This document shows, in pieces, positions 50,990 through 63,100 of a stretch of DNA of 64,000 bases. The position numbers were made by a program, and so were the translations under genes. The notes below the pieces were generated by a model. It saw only the letters and a list, made by a program, of their open reading frames with translations. It did not search any database and was not told the origin of the DNA. How positions within the stretch are numbered: position 1 is the stretch's first letter; each line of letters begins with the position of its first letter. The DNA is from Amblyornis subalaris (taxonomy: Eukaryota; Chordata; Aves; Passeriformes; Ptilonorhynchidae), in contig JACAXG010000076.1 in the NCBI GenBank assembly GCA_018881555.1, positions 1,870,003 to 1,934,002 on the forward strand. The letters run 5' to 3'.

Positions 50990-51157
50990 TTAACAATTAC
51001 TGCTGTTTCTGAATTCTCCATTCTCTGTAATCTGCAATTTAGTTGGGTTTGTGGGGGAGATCCCATTACGTGTCTGCATGCTGTACCTCTCTTTCAGCTG
51101 AGTAAGGGCACTCATTAGCCGTGCGTTGGCAGCATCCAGGGAAGCGATGCGTTTCTC
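50990..51157 (-). CDS. DAB2IP: DAB2IP last coding exon
   Basis: 55 codons and TAA (50990-50992). Encodes [40 protein letters not shown] and [15 protein letters not shown], the long-form DAB2IP C-terminus. The acceptor is TTTGCTTGCAG. Inside the exon, GAGAG|GTACAG (donor at 51086-51085) could act as a splice donor in phase 2 and exchange the last 31 residues for another C-terminus. Confidence 0.96.
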   Translation of the reverse strand, partial: EKRIASLDAANARLMSALTQLKERYSMQTRNGISPTNPTKLQITENGEFRNSSNC

Positions 51158-54100
51158 CTGCAAGCAAATGGACAGAGGGCACAGTCAGTGGAAAGACACG
51201 AGCCCAGTCCCTCTGGGATGTCAGCCCAAGACAGCGACCCAGGGGCCCCTTGGACCAGGACCTTTCTCTTTGGCATTCTTAGATGTGGGCGTTTTTAAAT
51301 GCTATACAGCATTTTTTGAAATCCGCCGCTCTTAGCAAGGCTGCAAATTTCCTTTGCCTGTGCAATGTGAGCTACATTTATTTTAGGATCCTGAAGAAAA
51401 TGGAGGTAACACAGTTGCTCTAATTATTCAGTTATACACGGTACTGTTTGCTCTAACTCAGCTGTTAGAAAGATGGTAGGATTCCATTTCTAAACCCAAA
51501 CTCTCCCAAGGTAGTTATTCCTGTCAGTGTTTAATTAGTGTAAATTAATAGTTTAAATGACTTGTAGCCTCCCAGGCTGTCTTTGATGGCAACTCTCACC
51601 GATTACAGCACTGTAAGGATGGGAGCAAGAGCTTCCATGTTGCAGCCTGATTCTACCACTCCTGTTCTTTGTGACACTGAACAAGTGTCATTCTCCTGTC
51701 ACTGCCACGAGCAGAGGAATAGAACCAGCTTGGGGGCACAGCAGTTGCTTGTGTGTAACTCTGAAGGTCTGTGTATGAACACGTCCAACACATGAACAGC
51801 CTGAGGTGACCAAAAGAGAACTGTGCAGAGTGTGCAGGGGCACAGTCAGAACCTCACATGTACCCCATGAGGTGCAGGGTACAGGGGAAGGTCCCAGAGC
51901 TGCTGCGAGGCTGCAGGTACCCCCACTCACACCTTAGGAACACCCTGGGTCTGCTCAGCTCTGCTGGAACGCAGAACAAAACAGGGTGATTTAGTGGCTT
52001 TGAACAAATTGCTCCACAGAAAAACTGATTTTTTTTACAAAGTTACTACTGTGTCATCTCCTTTTAATTAGCTATACAGTGAATTAGTCATGAGTAGTGA
52101 CTCACAAGTGATTAATAGGGTTGTTAAAGGTAAGCCCAGAATATACTATCACCTAAGCCACAAGCTGTAGGGAGCCCTGGCTGCTGAGGACATGCTGGTC
52201 TCTGTTAGACAAACTAAAAGATTATGGGCTGTATTTTCAGATTCTCTTTTCCAAGCACAGTCTTTTGCACTCATCATGTGATGCTCCTCTTCCACTGTAA
52301 CTGATAGCAGTAACTGAGCTTCCCAATCCTGCAAACTACAACCCAAAGGCTAAAAAACCATCCTGGCTTGGCTGTGGGCAGGCTGTGTGTTCTTTGTGCC
52401 CAGGTCCTGTTCTGATGTCCCAAGAACTACTGGGACATGAATCACCAAGTAGTGCTCCAGGGAATATGATCTTCCCACTCACTGACTGAATTGTGGGCAC
52501 GATCCTTCCCCAAACTGCCACCTGAGGCCCTCTGTGCCTCCTGCCACGCTCCAAGGCTGCGAAGAGCTGTGACAGTCACTGTGTCCTGCTGCAGCGTGAC
52601 TGCCCTGTCCCCGCCTGCAGCTCGGTGCTGGCTCACCCACGCAGTCTCACCTCGAACCAGCACTGCTGCAGAGGGAGGGCTCTGTGTTGGCAAACCCACC
52701 CTGAAAACTGCTGCAGCCCTTNGCACGGGGGACTCACCTGTGCATCAATAATCTTCTGCTTGGAATCCACGGCAGCCTGCATTTCAGCGTGGTCCTTCTT
52801 TAACTCCTCCTCAACCGACATCAGTCTGGGAGCCGAGCATAAGAAAAAATTACATTGGCTGGGCTCTGCTAAGGCCAGGTGTTAGTCTCACACTCTACCT
52901 CCTCTTACACACTAACCAAGGCTTTTTCTGGCTCTTACTCTCCCCTGGAGCTCTCTCTAGCAGACCGTCCCAAAGCTGAAGTGACACAGCAAAGTGAAGG
53001 CTAACCCAGTCATGAAGGCTGACTGAAAGCACTAAGCGGGCTTGGCTCAGGTAAAGGTGAAACCAGCTGCACTGGAACAGTCCTGGGCAAATGTAAACAC
53101 CACATCCTACTGGGTGGGAGGAAGGGATTTAGAGTTAGTAGTAAGGGATGGTAATGAGATCCTTACCTATATAAACAGAACAAGCTTGCCAGAACCTCTA
53201 AGCTCTCCCCTCCTAAAGCTTTGCCCTTGTGCATCAGGAAAATGTTAGGGTTTTACTTGTCCCAGGTAACACTGAGGGGAAACCCACNTGTGAAACCTGC
53301 CTGCCCCTCCAAAGAAACCTGATTCTCCTGAGCAGGGGTCAGCTCTAACGCCAGCCAGGCTGCCCTGCCTTACGGCCATTCCCAGCACTCCCATCTCCCT
53401 GTACCTGCTGATGATGCCCTTCATCTGGATCTCCTTATCCTCCTGCTGCCGCCGGAGCCGCTCCTCGCTCTCCTCCAGCCTGGCCTGGTACTCCAGCACC
53501 AGCTTCTGCGTGGTCTCCTCCTGGCATTTGAAGCGAGTCTCGTATTCCTCCAGCTTCTTGTTGGAGATGCGGAGCTTGTCCTGCAGCACCACCAGGTCCT
53601 GCTGGTACTGAGCGTGCAGGGACAGACACAGGAGGAGAGAACACATGTGGCATGTTACCTTGTAGGGCTCTGCCCTTGCCAGACTTTCCCCCAAACCCGC
53701 TCAGCCCCTCTCCTTGTATCAGACTATAGCTGCAAACCCGTATCAGACAACCCCGCTCGCCGACACCTCCTCTTCCGTCTTCTCCGCGGCGCCAGGAGCG
53801 ATGCCGGGTCCGCGGGGCGGGCAGGTCGCTGGCAGGTGCAGAGAGTGGGCTGTTAGCAGAGTCTGGCATTTCACAGGGGAAATGCAGGTTAGAGCGGGCC
53901 AATGGCAAAGGCGTCGGGCAGCTGCTCACACTGACAGCGCGGGGCTCGCACAGGCAGGAGAGGCTGCAGCCGCGGGGTCTGGGGTTCACGCAGGAGCTCT
54001 TCAGTCTGCAGCAATAAACACGGGGGCTTTGGGCAGGCCGGACGCCAAGCATGGGCTGCAGTGACAAATGCAGGACACTGCTGTCTCGTCACCCTTCATC

Positions 54101-57100
54101 GAGGTGAGAGCACCGCGCTGGCTGAGCAGGGCACAGAGCACTCCTGCCTTTTGGGGCCCAGCAGTTGACACAACACAGATCTCAAACGAGGGTTCAATCC
54201 AAGAAGAGCCACTGTGTGAAGCCAAGACCCCACAGTCGTACTGTTCATTTGGGTGAAGCTATAAATCAGCAGCAGAATCACATAAAGCAATTAAAAAAAT
54301 TAAGAGCTTTTGAACTAGATAAAACTGGGTTCAGCTATTGCGCCAGCACAGCATTCAGTAAACTTGCTTTGCTAAAGGAAAATCCAGTGAGTGTGTGCAC
54401 AAGAAAACTGCTTTAATTTCGTAAGATTATATTTGGAAATAGTCTTTTAAGAAAGCATCTCAACTGGAATAACTTCAGAATAATTAACATGCAGCTGATA
54501 ATGTGACAAGCTGCTTTTAAAGAGTCAGATATGGGAAAAAGGCTCCCATCTGAGTCACGAAGGCTGTTAAAGCTACAAGTGGTGTTAATGAANTGGCAGA
54601 AGTGCACTCTTTTGTGTCTTGACTTGGCCCTTCCCCTTTGACCATCACACTGCAATGATGGGTTGGGTCGTGTCCCAGGTCTGAGAGTCCTCCTGGAGCA
54701 TGTGACTCCCAGACCAGCTCTAGGGAGAGGGGAGGGCAGACAGGCTGCTGCTGGGGACAGGCCAGCACTGCACTCACAGCGAAAATAATTGCAACTCCCA
54801 AGGATTGAAAAGTTATGAAGCTGATGGTCTTCCTGAACTGCCAAAGTACTGGAGAGAGGCAGTTTTCCTTTAGCAAAGCTCTTACTGTGGCACGGCAACG
54901 ACACAGTTTGCACATGGAACCTGGAGCAAGGAGGGAACAAAGCGCCCGTACAGCTGCACAGAAGCACTAAAGTCAGACAGCAGGGAGTTGCTTGAACAGG
55001 AAAGATTAAATACCTACCCTAGCCTTAAAATAGGAGCAGCGTAAGTGAGCTCAAAGGAGAGCAGGAGAGGCCTCAGAGCCCGAAGGAGTCGCTCCTGTCT
55101 CTAGAACACTTGTCTCATTCTCAGTTACCGTTCACATCTTACGGCAATGGGGAGAGAGATTATGCTAATGGTGATCTTGAATGTCAGTGACTGATGGGAC
55201 AGCNGAGTAAGGAAAGATGCTGCATGGCAATGAGACAGCAGGCACCTGGGCCGGGGCTTCCGCTGGGCTTGGGGCAGGGACTGGGATTCTGCAGTGCCAC
55301 AGGAGTTTGTAACCCCACCATCATCTGCCCTGCGCCAAGGAAGGATGGGCTGAACCCACAAAACTGCCCTGATCTTCCTGGGGCAGCTGGGAGCTGCTGC
55401 CTTGTACCTCCCAGGCCCTACGACACCTGCCTTTGGCATTTTCCCTGGGTTTAAGAGGTGACAGTCCCCAAATGACACAGCACAGCAGAATGAGCACAGG
55501 AGGACTATTGGAGCAAATCCAGAAGCTTGTCTGTGCTGGGAAAACAGGACGNGGGCTTGGGGAGGGTGATGTCTGCAGTGCTGGTGTGACAGAAGAGAAG
55601 CACATTGAGGAAACATCCCAAATGCTAACGGTGCCCGACTGCCGTGGTCCTGGCAGAGCCAGGCTGCTAGGAAAGCATCTTGCAGAAGCAGCAACCAACA
55701 AAGATGGGATTTTCCCAGCTTCTGACTGCTGGATCCTCATTTCTAACTCTTCTTTTTCACCCTAGCCAGGCCTACTCTGTCTCTTCCCAGCTTCTCCCAC
55801 CCCAGACTCACCCAGAAAGGAGGGGAGCAGCATCCCTCTGCTTCAGAGGCACAAGGCCTCTGTGGGACCAGGGGCTCAGACTGAATACTCTGGACATGCC
55901 TCCCCGGCAGACCCCCAGACCAGACAGGCTCTCATCCGTGTGACACAGCCATAAGCTCGTGGAAGTGTCACAAAGTCATCCCAGGCCCCAGTGCTGACTC
56001 TGAGACCAACATATGGATTTAATTTTTAGGTCTGTGGACAGCCTTTTGACATGGAAGCTGCTTCCTGCTCCATGTCCCTGTTGTGAGGCACGAGGCTGCC
56101 CATACCTTACTCCATCTCTGTTTCAGGTATGCTTAATCCACTTTTAAAGCTTTCTTCCCTGCAGCTGGAGGAGTTGGAATGGGGACAGTAAGAGGCACTG
56201 TCTGGCTGCAAAGTTTGTTTCAGGGCAGCATCAGCACTTGATTCCTGGCTCCTGTTTTTCTTACTTGCTTACATCAGGTGGCGATTCCAGTAACTGCGTG
56301 TGTGAAAACCCCCCAAACCTTCCCCAGAAGTTCCCTGTGAAGCTGAGTAGAGCAGGGAGCAACCTGGCACCCTGGGCAGGGACCTGCACACAGCCCACCT
56401 TCTCCCCAAGGGTGCTCAGGGAACGACATTCAAGGAAATCCTGTCTCTATTCAGAAACTTGTTTCAATCCAATCAGGTTTTACCTTTTCTGCTTGGCTGA
56501 GCTCGTCCTTATTCCTGAGCTTATCCCTGTGCTTGGAATCTGGGTCAATGCTTTCATCTTCTAAAAACTGCATGTTCATATTCAAAAGCCAAGCAGCAGT
56601 GCGGTCCAGGGCATTGGGGTTCACAGGAGAAGGGGCCTACAATGAAACAATGATACAACCATGACAAAAGAAAAACCTGTAACACAAATGGTCATGAAGC
56701 TGGAGAGAGAGAGTGAGTTTTCTTCCAAGCAGACCCTCTCCCATGCTGCTCAAACAGTAAAGACCCAGGCTGAGCTACCAGAGCTGCTGGGGTTGGAGTA
56801 GGAACAACTCCTGTTCTGCAGTTGAACATTACTTTAGGTCAAGCAGTGGCATCCTGCTCAAAGTCATGGCCCCGGCGTCTGAGCAGATCCTGTCATCTCA
56901 CAGGGACATGATCTGTGAAGGTGCCGAGCTGCAGGTGAGCAGAGTGGCTGGACGTGGTTTGTTCACTCCACAAGCAGAGTTCTCTCAACTCTTCAGTTTG
57001 TTACTGAGCCATCTTTACTTCCTGTGAAGATTCCGTAAAACAAGATCTGAAAACTGAAACACTCCTTATGACCATGCAGGTGCCTTCTTGGAGAAGAAAG

Positions 57101-60100
57101 GTTTCTTTTCAGCTGAGGCTACACTAAGGATGCTAAAGGAGCAGTGACGTTCCATGGTCAGTGAGCTACAGTCACGTCTGCTGCCTTTCAGTCCTGGCCT
57201 GGGCAGGGACTGCCAATGGCATTGCCTAAGTATTTTCCAACCACATTGCAAGGTTGAGAAAGTCACTCTTCAGCTATTTCCCTTCCATCCTGCCTTGTTG
57301 TAAACTGCAGTAAACAGCTGGATGAACACATGGGATCTGGATGACTTGGTCATTCAGGTTAATGACTTCGGAATTCAAGTCAACAAATCAGAAATGTCAG
57401 AGACTTTCTCCTTCATTCCAGCGTCTGGATAGAGAAACCCAGTCACTGTCAGGCAGCAGAACAGGAGGTCCCATGTCGGAAGGAGTTGGGACTGGTTTAA
57501 TTCCCTCACTGAGGTCAGAGGCTTTCCCATGCCATCTTCCAGTCTAGTCTTCTACCTCCAGAATTATGAATCCAAAGCGTCAGACTCAGCTCATGAACAT
57601 CATTTGCTATAAATCCTCGTGCTGCCAACATGCAAATAAAATGTGCAGAGTGAGGGTGGGAGAGGCATGCTGAGACTCCAGGTCTGGAGAGAAACTTGGA
57701 GAGGACCACAGGGGAGGGTGGAGGAATCTTNTGCAAAGAGAATCTGGCCAGGGCTTTCTGAAGGCCACCTGGAGAATGTTTTTCTGGAAGAAACTCTGCT
57801 GCGAACAGGCCTCTGTGCCCTCTGTCCCTAACGAGCATTGATCGTGTTACACAAACGCTGCTGCACGGCGCTGCTAATGCCAGCGCTTACGGATCGATAC
57901 CGGAATCACGGAACAGCCCTAGATGGGAGCATGAGCGGCCTTCTGTGGGCAGCACTGACCAGGCTCCACGGCTGCCCTGTGCAGGAGAGGCAGACACAGC
58001 AACACCAAGGGCTGGAGAGGGGCCTGAGCTAACTTGGGGTCTGGGTGCAGTGGGCTCCTGCTGGTTGTCCACAGTCTCTGCGTTGGTGTTTCTTTTTACA
58101 ACTCTTCCTTTAGGCACAGGGGGCCTATACTGTAATAATGCTCTGTAGGGCTGTTTCTGAGATGTAGAATGAATAAATGAGCACTAGAAAAACCATATCC
58201 ATGCCAGTACAACCAGAGGGCCCTGGGCCTGTGACCTACTGCTTTCCATTTTACCTCCACGGATAGTGGAATGGAATTCTGTGCAGCCCAGCACATGGTC
58301 TGGGACTGGAATCACTGCAGAGCTCTGCACAGTGGGAACGCCGCTCTTGGCTCCTTGCTGCCCTCTCTCACCTCCCAGATGCTCCTATGGGAGGGCCTCA
58401 CAGAGCAAACAGGAGTGTCCAGGAGTGCCATNGCCCCGCTGGGATGGGAGCAGCAGCAGGGAGGCTCTTATTTACAGAAGATCAGAGCCTATTCCAAGCC
58501 TGGGAGGTGGCACGGGGTTGACTATGGCATGGGATGAGAGCCTGGGCATGGAGAGGCAAAGCAGTGACAAGATGGTAGTGCAGGACAGTGGCGTGGCATG
58601 GCTGCCATTGCCCTCGAGCCTCTGCCACCTACCGCCGTCACACGCCAGCGTGCCACGCGACGGAGGGACACCCAGAGTGGACACCTCTCTGTGTCCCCGT
58701 CCCTGGAGAGCCTCCGTCTCTGGCCAAACTGGGTGCCAGAGCCGAGGTACATCCCCACAAGCAATGCCACCGTGGGGGCTGGCACTGATGCGGCAACTCA
58801 GAGCCGCATCCCCTTCCATGGCAGCAATCCCCGCGGGCTGACCCCATCAGGGCCCTGCCAGAGCCTGGACAGCCCAAACTCACCTGTTTGTGCATCGTGC
58901 GCTGCTTCATCTCCGGGCTGTCGCCCTTGGAGGAGGAGGACTGCTGCCGGAGCCGCGCCCCGCTGCCGGGCCAGTCGGGCGACGAGGACATCATGCTGCC
59001 GCTGGAGGGTCGCTGGTACTGCACGGTGTTGAGCAGGGAGGGCGGGGTGCGGCCGCGGGAGACGGGCGGGGGCGGCGGGGGCGGCTGGTCGATGCGGCGC
59101 TGCGGGCCCGCGCTGTTCTGCCGCGGCATCGTGGGCTGCCCGCCCTTCTCGGTGAGCGAGAGCTGCCGGCGGGCCAGCTCCCCCGGCCGGCGCGAGAAGT
59201 CCTCGCCGGCGGCGGGGCCGGCGAAGCCGTGCTTGTTGGCCGTCAGCTCCTCGCTGTTGCTGTGGGAGCTGAGCGAGCTGTGGCATTCGGAGCCGGAGTC
59301 GCCCAGGCCGCGGGGGGACAGCGGCAGCCCGGCGGCCATCTGGTACACGGGGTTCTGGAAGGACAGGGGCGCCAGCAGCTGGGGCCGGCCGGGCGCGCTC
59401 TCNCCGCTCGGCGTGGTGGGGGTCTGGCCCACCCGGCGCACGGTGGCCATGCCCGTCACGCTGTTCTGCTGAGTCCGTGTGGTCCATACGCCCTGCAACT
59501 GCCCCAGGGACGACTGACTGTCATTGAGGGAGTCGGCCGTGCCGGGCACGTTGGCCCCACTGTCCAAGAGCCGATTGTCCTGCAAGTCCACCATGGACAA
59601 ACTCTTGCTGCCATTAGACATCTGCACGTCGGGCTCATTGGCCTCTGAGTAACTGGAGCTTCGGGCAGGCGAGGGCTGGGCCCCAGCAGACCTTGTGACA
59701 AAAAACAAGTCCTTGTTTTCAGGGGTTGGAGATGGTAACCGTGTGAAATCTATCAGACTGCGGGGAGGTCAGTGCGTAAGGAAGAGGAGAGGAAAACAAA
59801 ACAAAAAAGAAGAGTTGTGAATGCTGCACCAGAGCAGGAAAACGAAATCACTCAGAAATCAGGGTGGCGCAGCTGTGTGGGACAGGGACGGGGACAGGGA
59901 CAGGACCCAGCCCCGGCGGGAGCAGGGACAGGGCGGGCCCGGCTGGGGACAGTGTGAGGAGTGGGGAGGACGGAGGGTGGCCTGGGAGCAGGCAGGTGAG
60001 GGCAGGGGAGCGAGGGCAGTGTGTGCATGGCAGGGCACTGCACTGTCAGGAGGCTCAGGGACACGCTCCCAGGGGCTCCACTGCCCTGACAGGCTCTGCC

Positions 60101-63100
60101 CTGGGTCAGCGTGTGTCACCCTTCCTGCTCCCAACAGCTGTATCCGTGCCAGTCCCCTGCTCTGTTCCTGGGCAGCAAGCTCCTATGGGCACACTGGCCA
60201 GGACTTGGACAGCACAGAGCACCGTGGGGGCAGGATCCACACCAGGCCTCCCAGGGTCAGCGAGCGCTCGCACAGCAGAGCTGAAGCCTGGCAGCTGAAG
60301 GTTATCCCTCCAGTCCTGCTGCAATGCACATTCATGCAATATTGATTTCTTGGGGATAGGAAGAGAGAGCTTTGCAGTAGCTTAATGTGAATATTCTGCT
60401 GATCAAAGACGGTGCATTGTAAGCAAGTATTTGGGGGGAAGCATATTGTCAAAGATCCTCCATAGCATTGGATTTAAATAATTGCACCTCATGCTGGGAA
60501 GCACTAGAGATGAAAGCTCTGATTAGAGCAAGTCCAATGCCATTGCTGCCTTTCATTCCTAATTAAAGTGTTAAATATTATGCAGTTTCCACTTACAAAC
60601 TATTTTACTAGCGCGGTCTTTCCATTTGTGTGGGCTCCATTTCATTTTCCACAAACAGAAACATTAGAGGTTTGCAAGAACCTCACCTTCTTATGAATGA
60701 AGCTCCTTACTTAATCAGGTCATAAAGTATGTAGGTGACCGTGTCTGTGAATCACTGCTCAGCATTAAAAACACAGTTTTACAAAAACTGGACAGAGTAG
60801 ACTGGAGTTCNTTGTGAGGCCTCTACAGCTCGGCAACCTTTACAGAACTATCCAGATTTGGACCTCAGTGAATTCAGCACAAACCTTAAGTCATACAAAG
60901 ACCGGTAAGGCCAATCCTGTACATCTCGCATACCCCTTAACGACACCCATCACCTTGAGGTCAGCACAAACAGACCCTCAAGTCCTCAAAGGATGAACAC
61001 TTTGCTTCTGCAGCCACATCTCAACAGCTGAGACTGGAACCAGCAGGTTCCTGATTTCCCAGACCACATCCCCAGTTTTGGCTCTCAAGAGGCCCTGGAC
61101 TGGCACTACCACCCGCTCCTCTGTCCAGAGTCAGAGCTGAACTACATCCAGTACCAGTTCTGTGATGGGAAAGCCTGGTCAATGGATCAGGCAACTGCAC
61201 ACTGCACCCTGTCCTACCTGTCCCTGCATGAATACTCCTATTTCCCTGGTGTGTGGCCAGGCCCCTGCTGGTCTCTTACCCAGATAAGTCATTCTCTATG
61301 ACCATTTTCTGCAGCCCCGCGGAGATGCTGTTGCCAGCACTGGGTGTGGAGGCGGCGTGCTCGGCCGTGACCGACACCTGCACGCAGGCTGGGTTGCTGA
61401 GAGCAGCGTTGACGTCCCGCAGGATCCGGGGCAGAGGCCCCAGTTTGGTGGTAGTGCCCTGGGCAGAAAAGAGAGCAGAATTACCACCACCATCTTGTGC
61501 TTTTTGCTAGAGGACTGTGGGCTTTGCCAGTTGCTGGACACTCTCTTCAGGGAATCACATGAACATTTTCTCTGTCATCTCCCACCCCCAAAGCTGTCCC
61601 TGCCATCCCCTGGATACCTGCTCCAGTTGGGAAATGACTTCCCAGAGTAGTGAGTGCAATGTGGACAGTTCCCGGCCCAGGTCGATGTAGCCCTCAAAGC
61701 CAGCTGTGTTTGAGATGGTTTCAGGATTGGAAATTTCCAGGAGGAATCTCTGCATGTTGGTCCATTCATGTTCCAGGAACTGATTCATAAAGGACATGTA
61801 TTCCTCTTTGCTGCCAAACCTATTGAGAGAGCAACACCAATTTCAGCTAAATCCAGGTGGAAACACAGTTGGTAACACAGTGTCTCACTGCTGGGTCAGG
61901 GCACAGCCTCCAGGAACAGGACGTGTCACTGGAAATCAAGATGCTGTCACAGCAATCACCCTCAAGTGATGGGAGCCCAGTGACAGATGGGGGCAGGAAT
62001 CCTGCGCTCTCCAGCAATGCCAGCACAACCACTCTGGGATTACCCTGCGGAGTCACCCTGCAGCTGGGCCAGCCCAATAGGCCCCTCCAGCTTCCTGCCA
62101 CCTCCTTCTGCCCTCCAAGCACTCCACCCTCAGTCTTTTGTCTTACTTAGAGCACAACAGGGAGGGCCTCATGGCTGGACCGTCCTGGCAGCAGTCGGTG
62201 CTGTGCCAGTGCTAGCGGTTCCGTGGGACAGGCTCAGCCTGGTGCCATCCGCAGGACAGCTCGGCTTGATCACTTCGGCTTGACTAATGTCAGCTTAGTT
62301 GAAGAGCCTTTCCTGCAAAGTGCTGGAAATCTGAAAACCCTTTAGTTAGGGATTGGTCAGGAATACAGAGAATTTCTGTCATCTAGTGTAACACACTTGT
62401 ACATCTCCTGCTGGCATCCGTGGGCATGTCTGTGCATTCCTGACTGTGAGTGTGAGCACTAAGCCAGTTTCCAGATCTAAGAAGCTTTAGATAGAAACTG
62501 TCCATTCATGTTTCGGAAAGCTCATCATTTTGTTATCAGAGCTCAGGATAAGTAGCTCAGAGCTATAGCCAGTGGAAAGATTTTCAGAAATCTCTCGCTT
62601 TGTTTCCATCAAACCAATGGGCTTAGTTAGAAATTGATGGTGTCCCTGTTCTCTTCTCAGGCCTTCCCAGTTCAGTCAGCTGCATTTTAATAGCAGGGAA
62701 GGTCCCAGAGCTCAAAGGAGGGATGGAACAGTTTCTGAGCCGTGCACATCACTGCTGCTGGTCGGATTCTGGTCCCACACCGGCAGGACACCATGGGACA
62801 AAGTCCCCGTTGCCACCCCGCTGCTCATCTGTGTGGTCAAAACAGCCTGTTTTCCTGCGCATAAAACACATCCTGTTTTGGAAACTTTAATGATCTCCCT
62901 GACCTGACAGTGAAGGAATGAGTCCCAGGGAGATGTGGGGGCAAAAAGCCCACAGGAAGCAAATAGGCCCTTTCCAGCAAGGAAAGGAGTGGCCAGTGCG
63001 GGACTCTGTGCCGGCGCCGTGGCTCTGCCCACGCACCCGGACGTTCTGTCCCCTCCCCAGCCCTGCCCGCCCGCAGCCTGGCTTACTTGGCAAAGTTGGC

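Noticed and set aside
53435..54067. 210-codon - strand frame overlapping the DAB2IP coiled-coil exon
   Set aside because: It is in a different frame from the conserved coiled coil and crosses intron sequence. No family resemblance.
58890..59648. 252-codon open frame on the + strand opposite the large DAB2IP exon
   Set aside because: It is a shadow of a G+C-rich coding exon. The - strand frame has clear DAB2IP sequence with proper splice sites.
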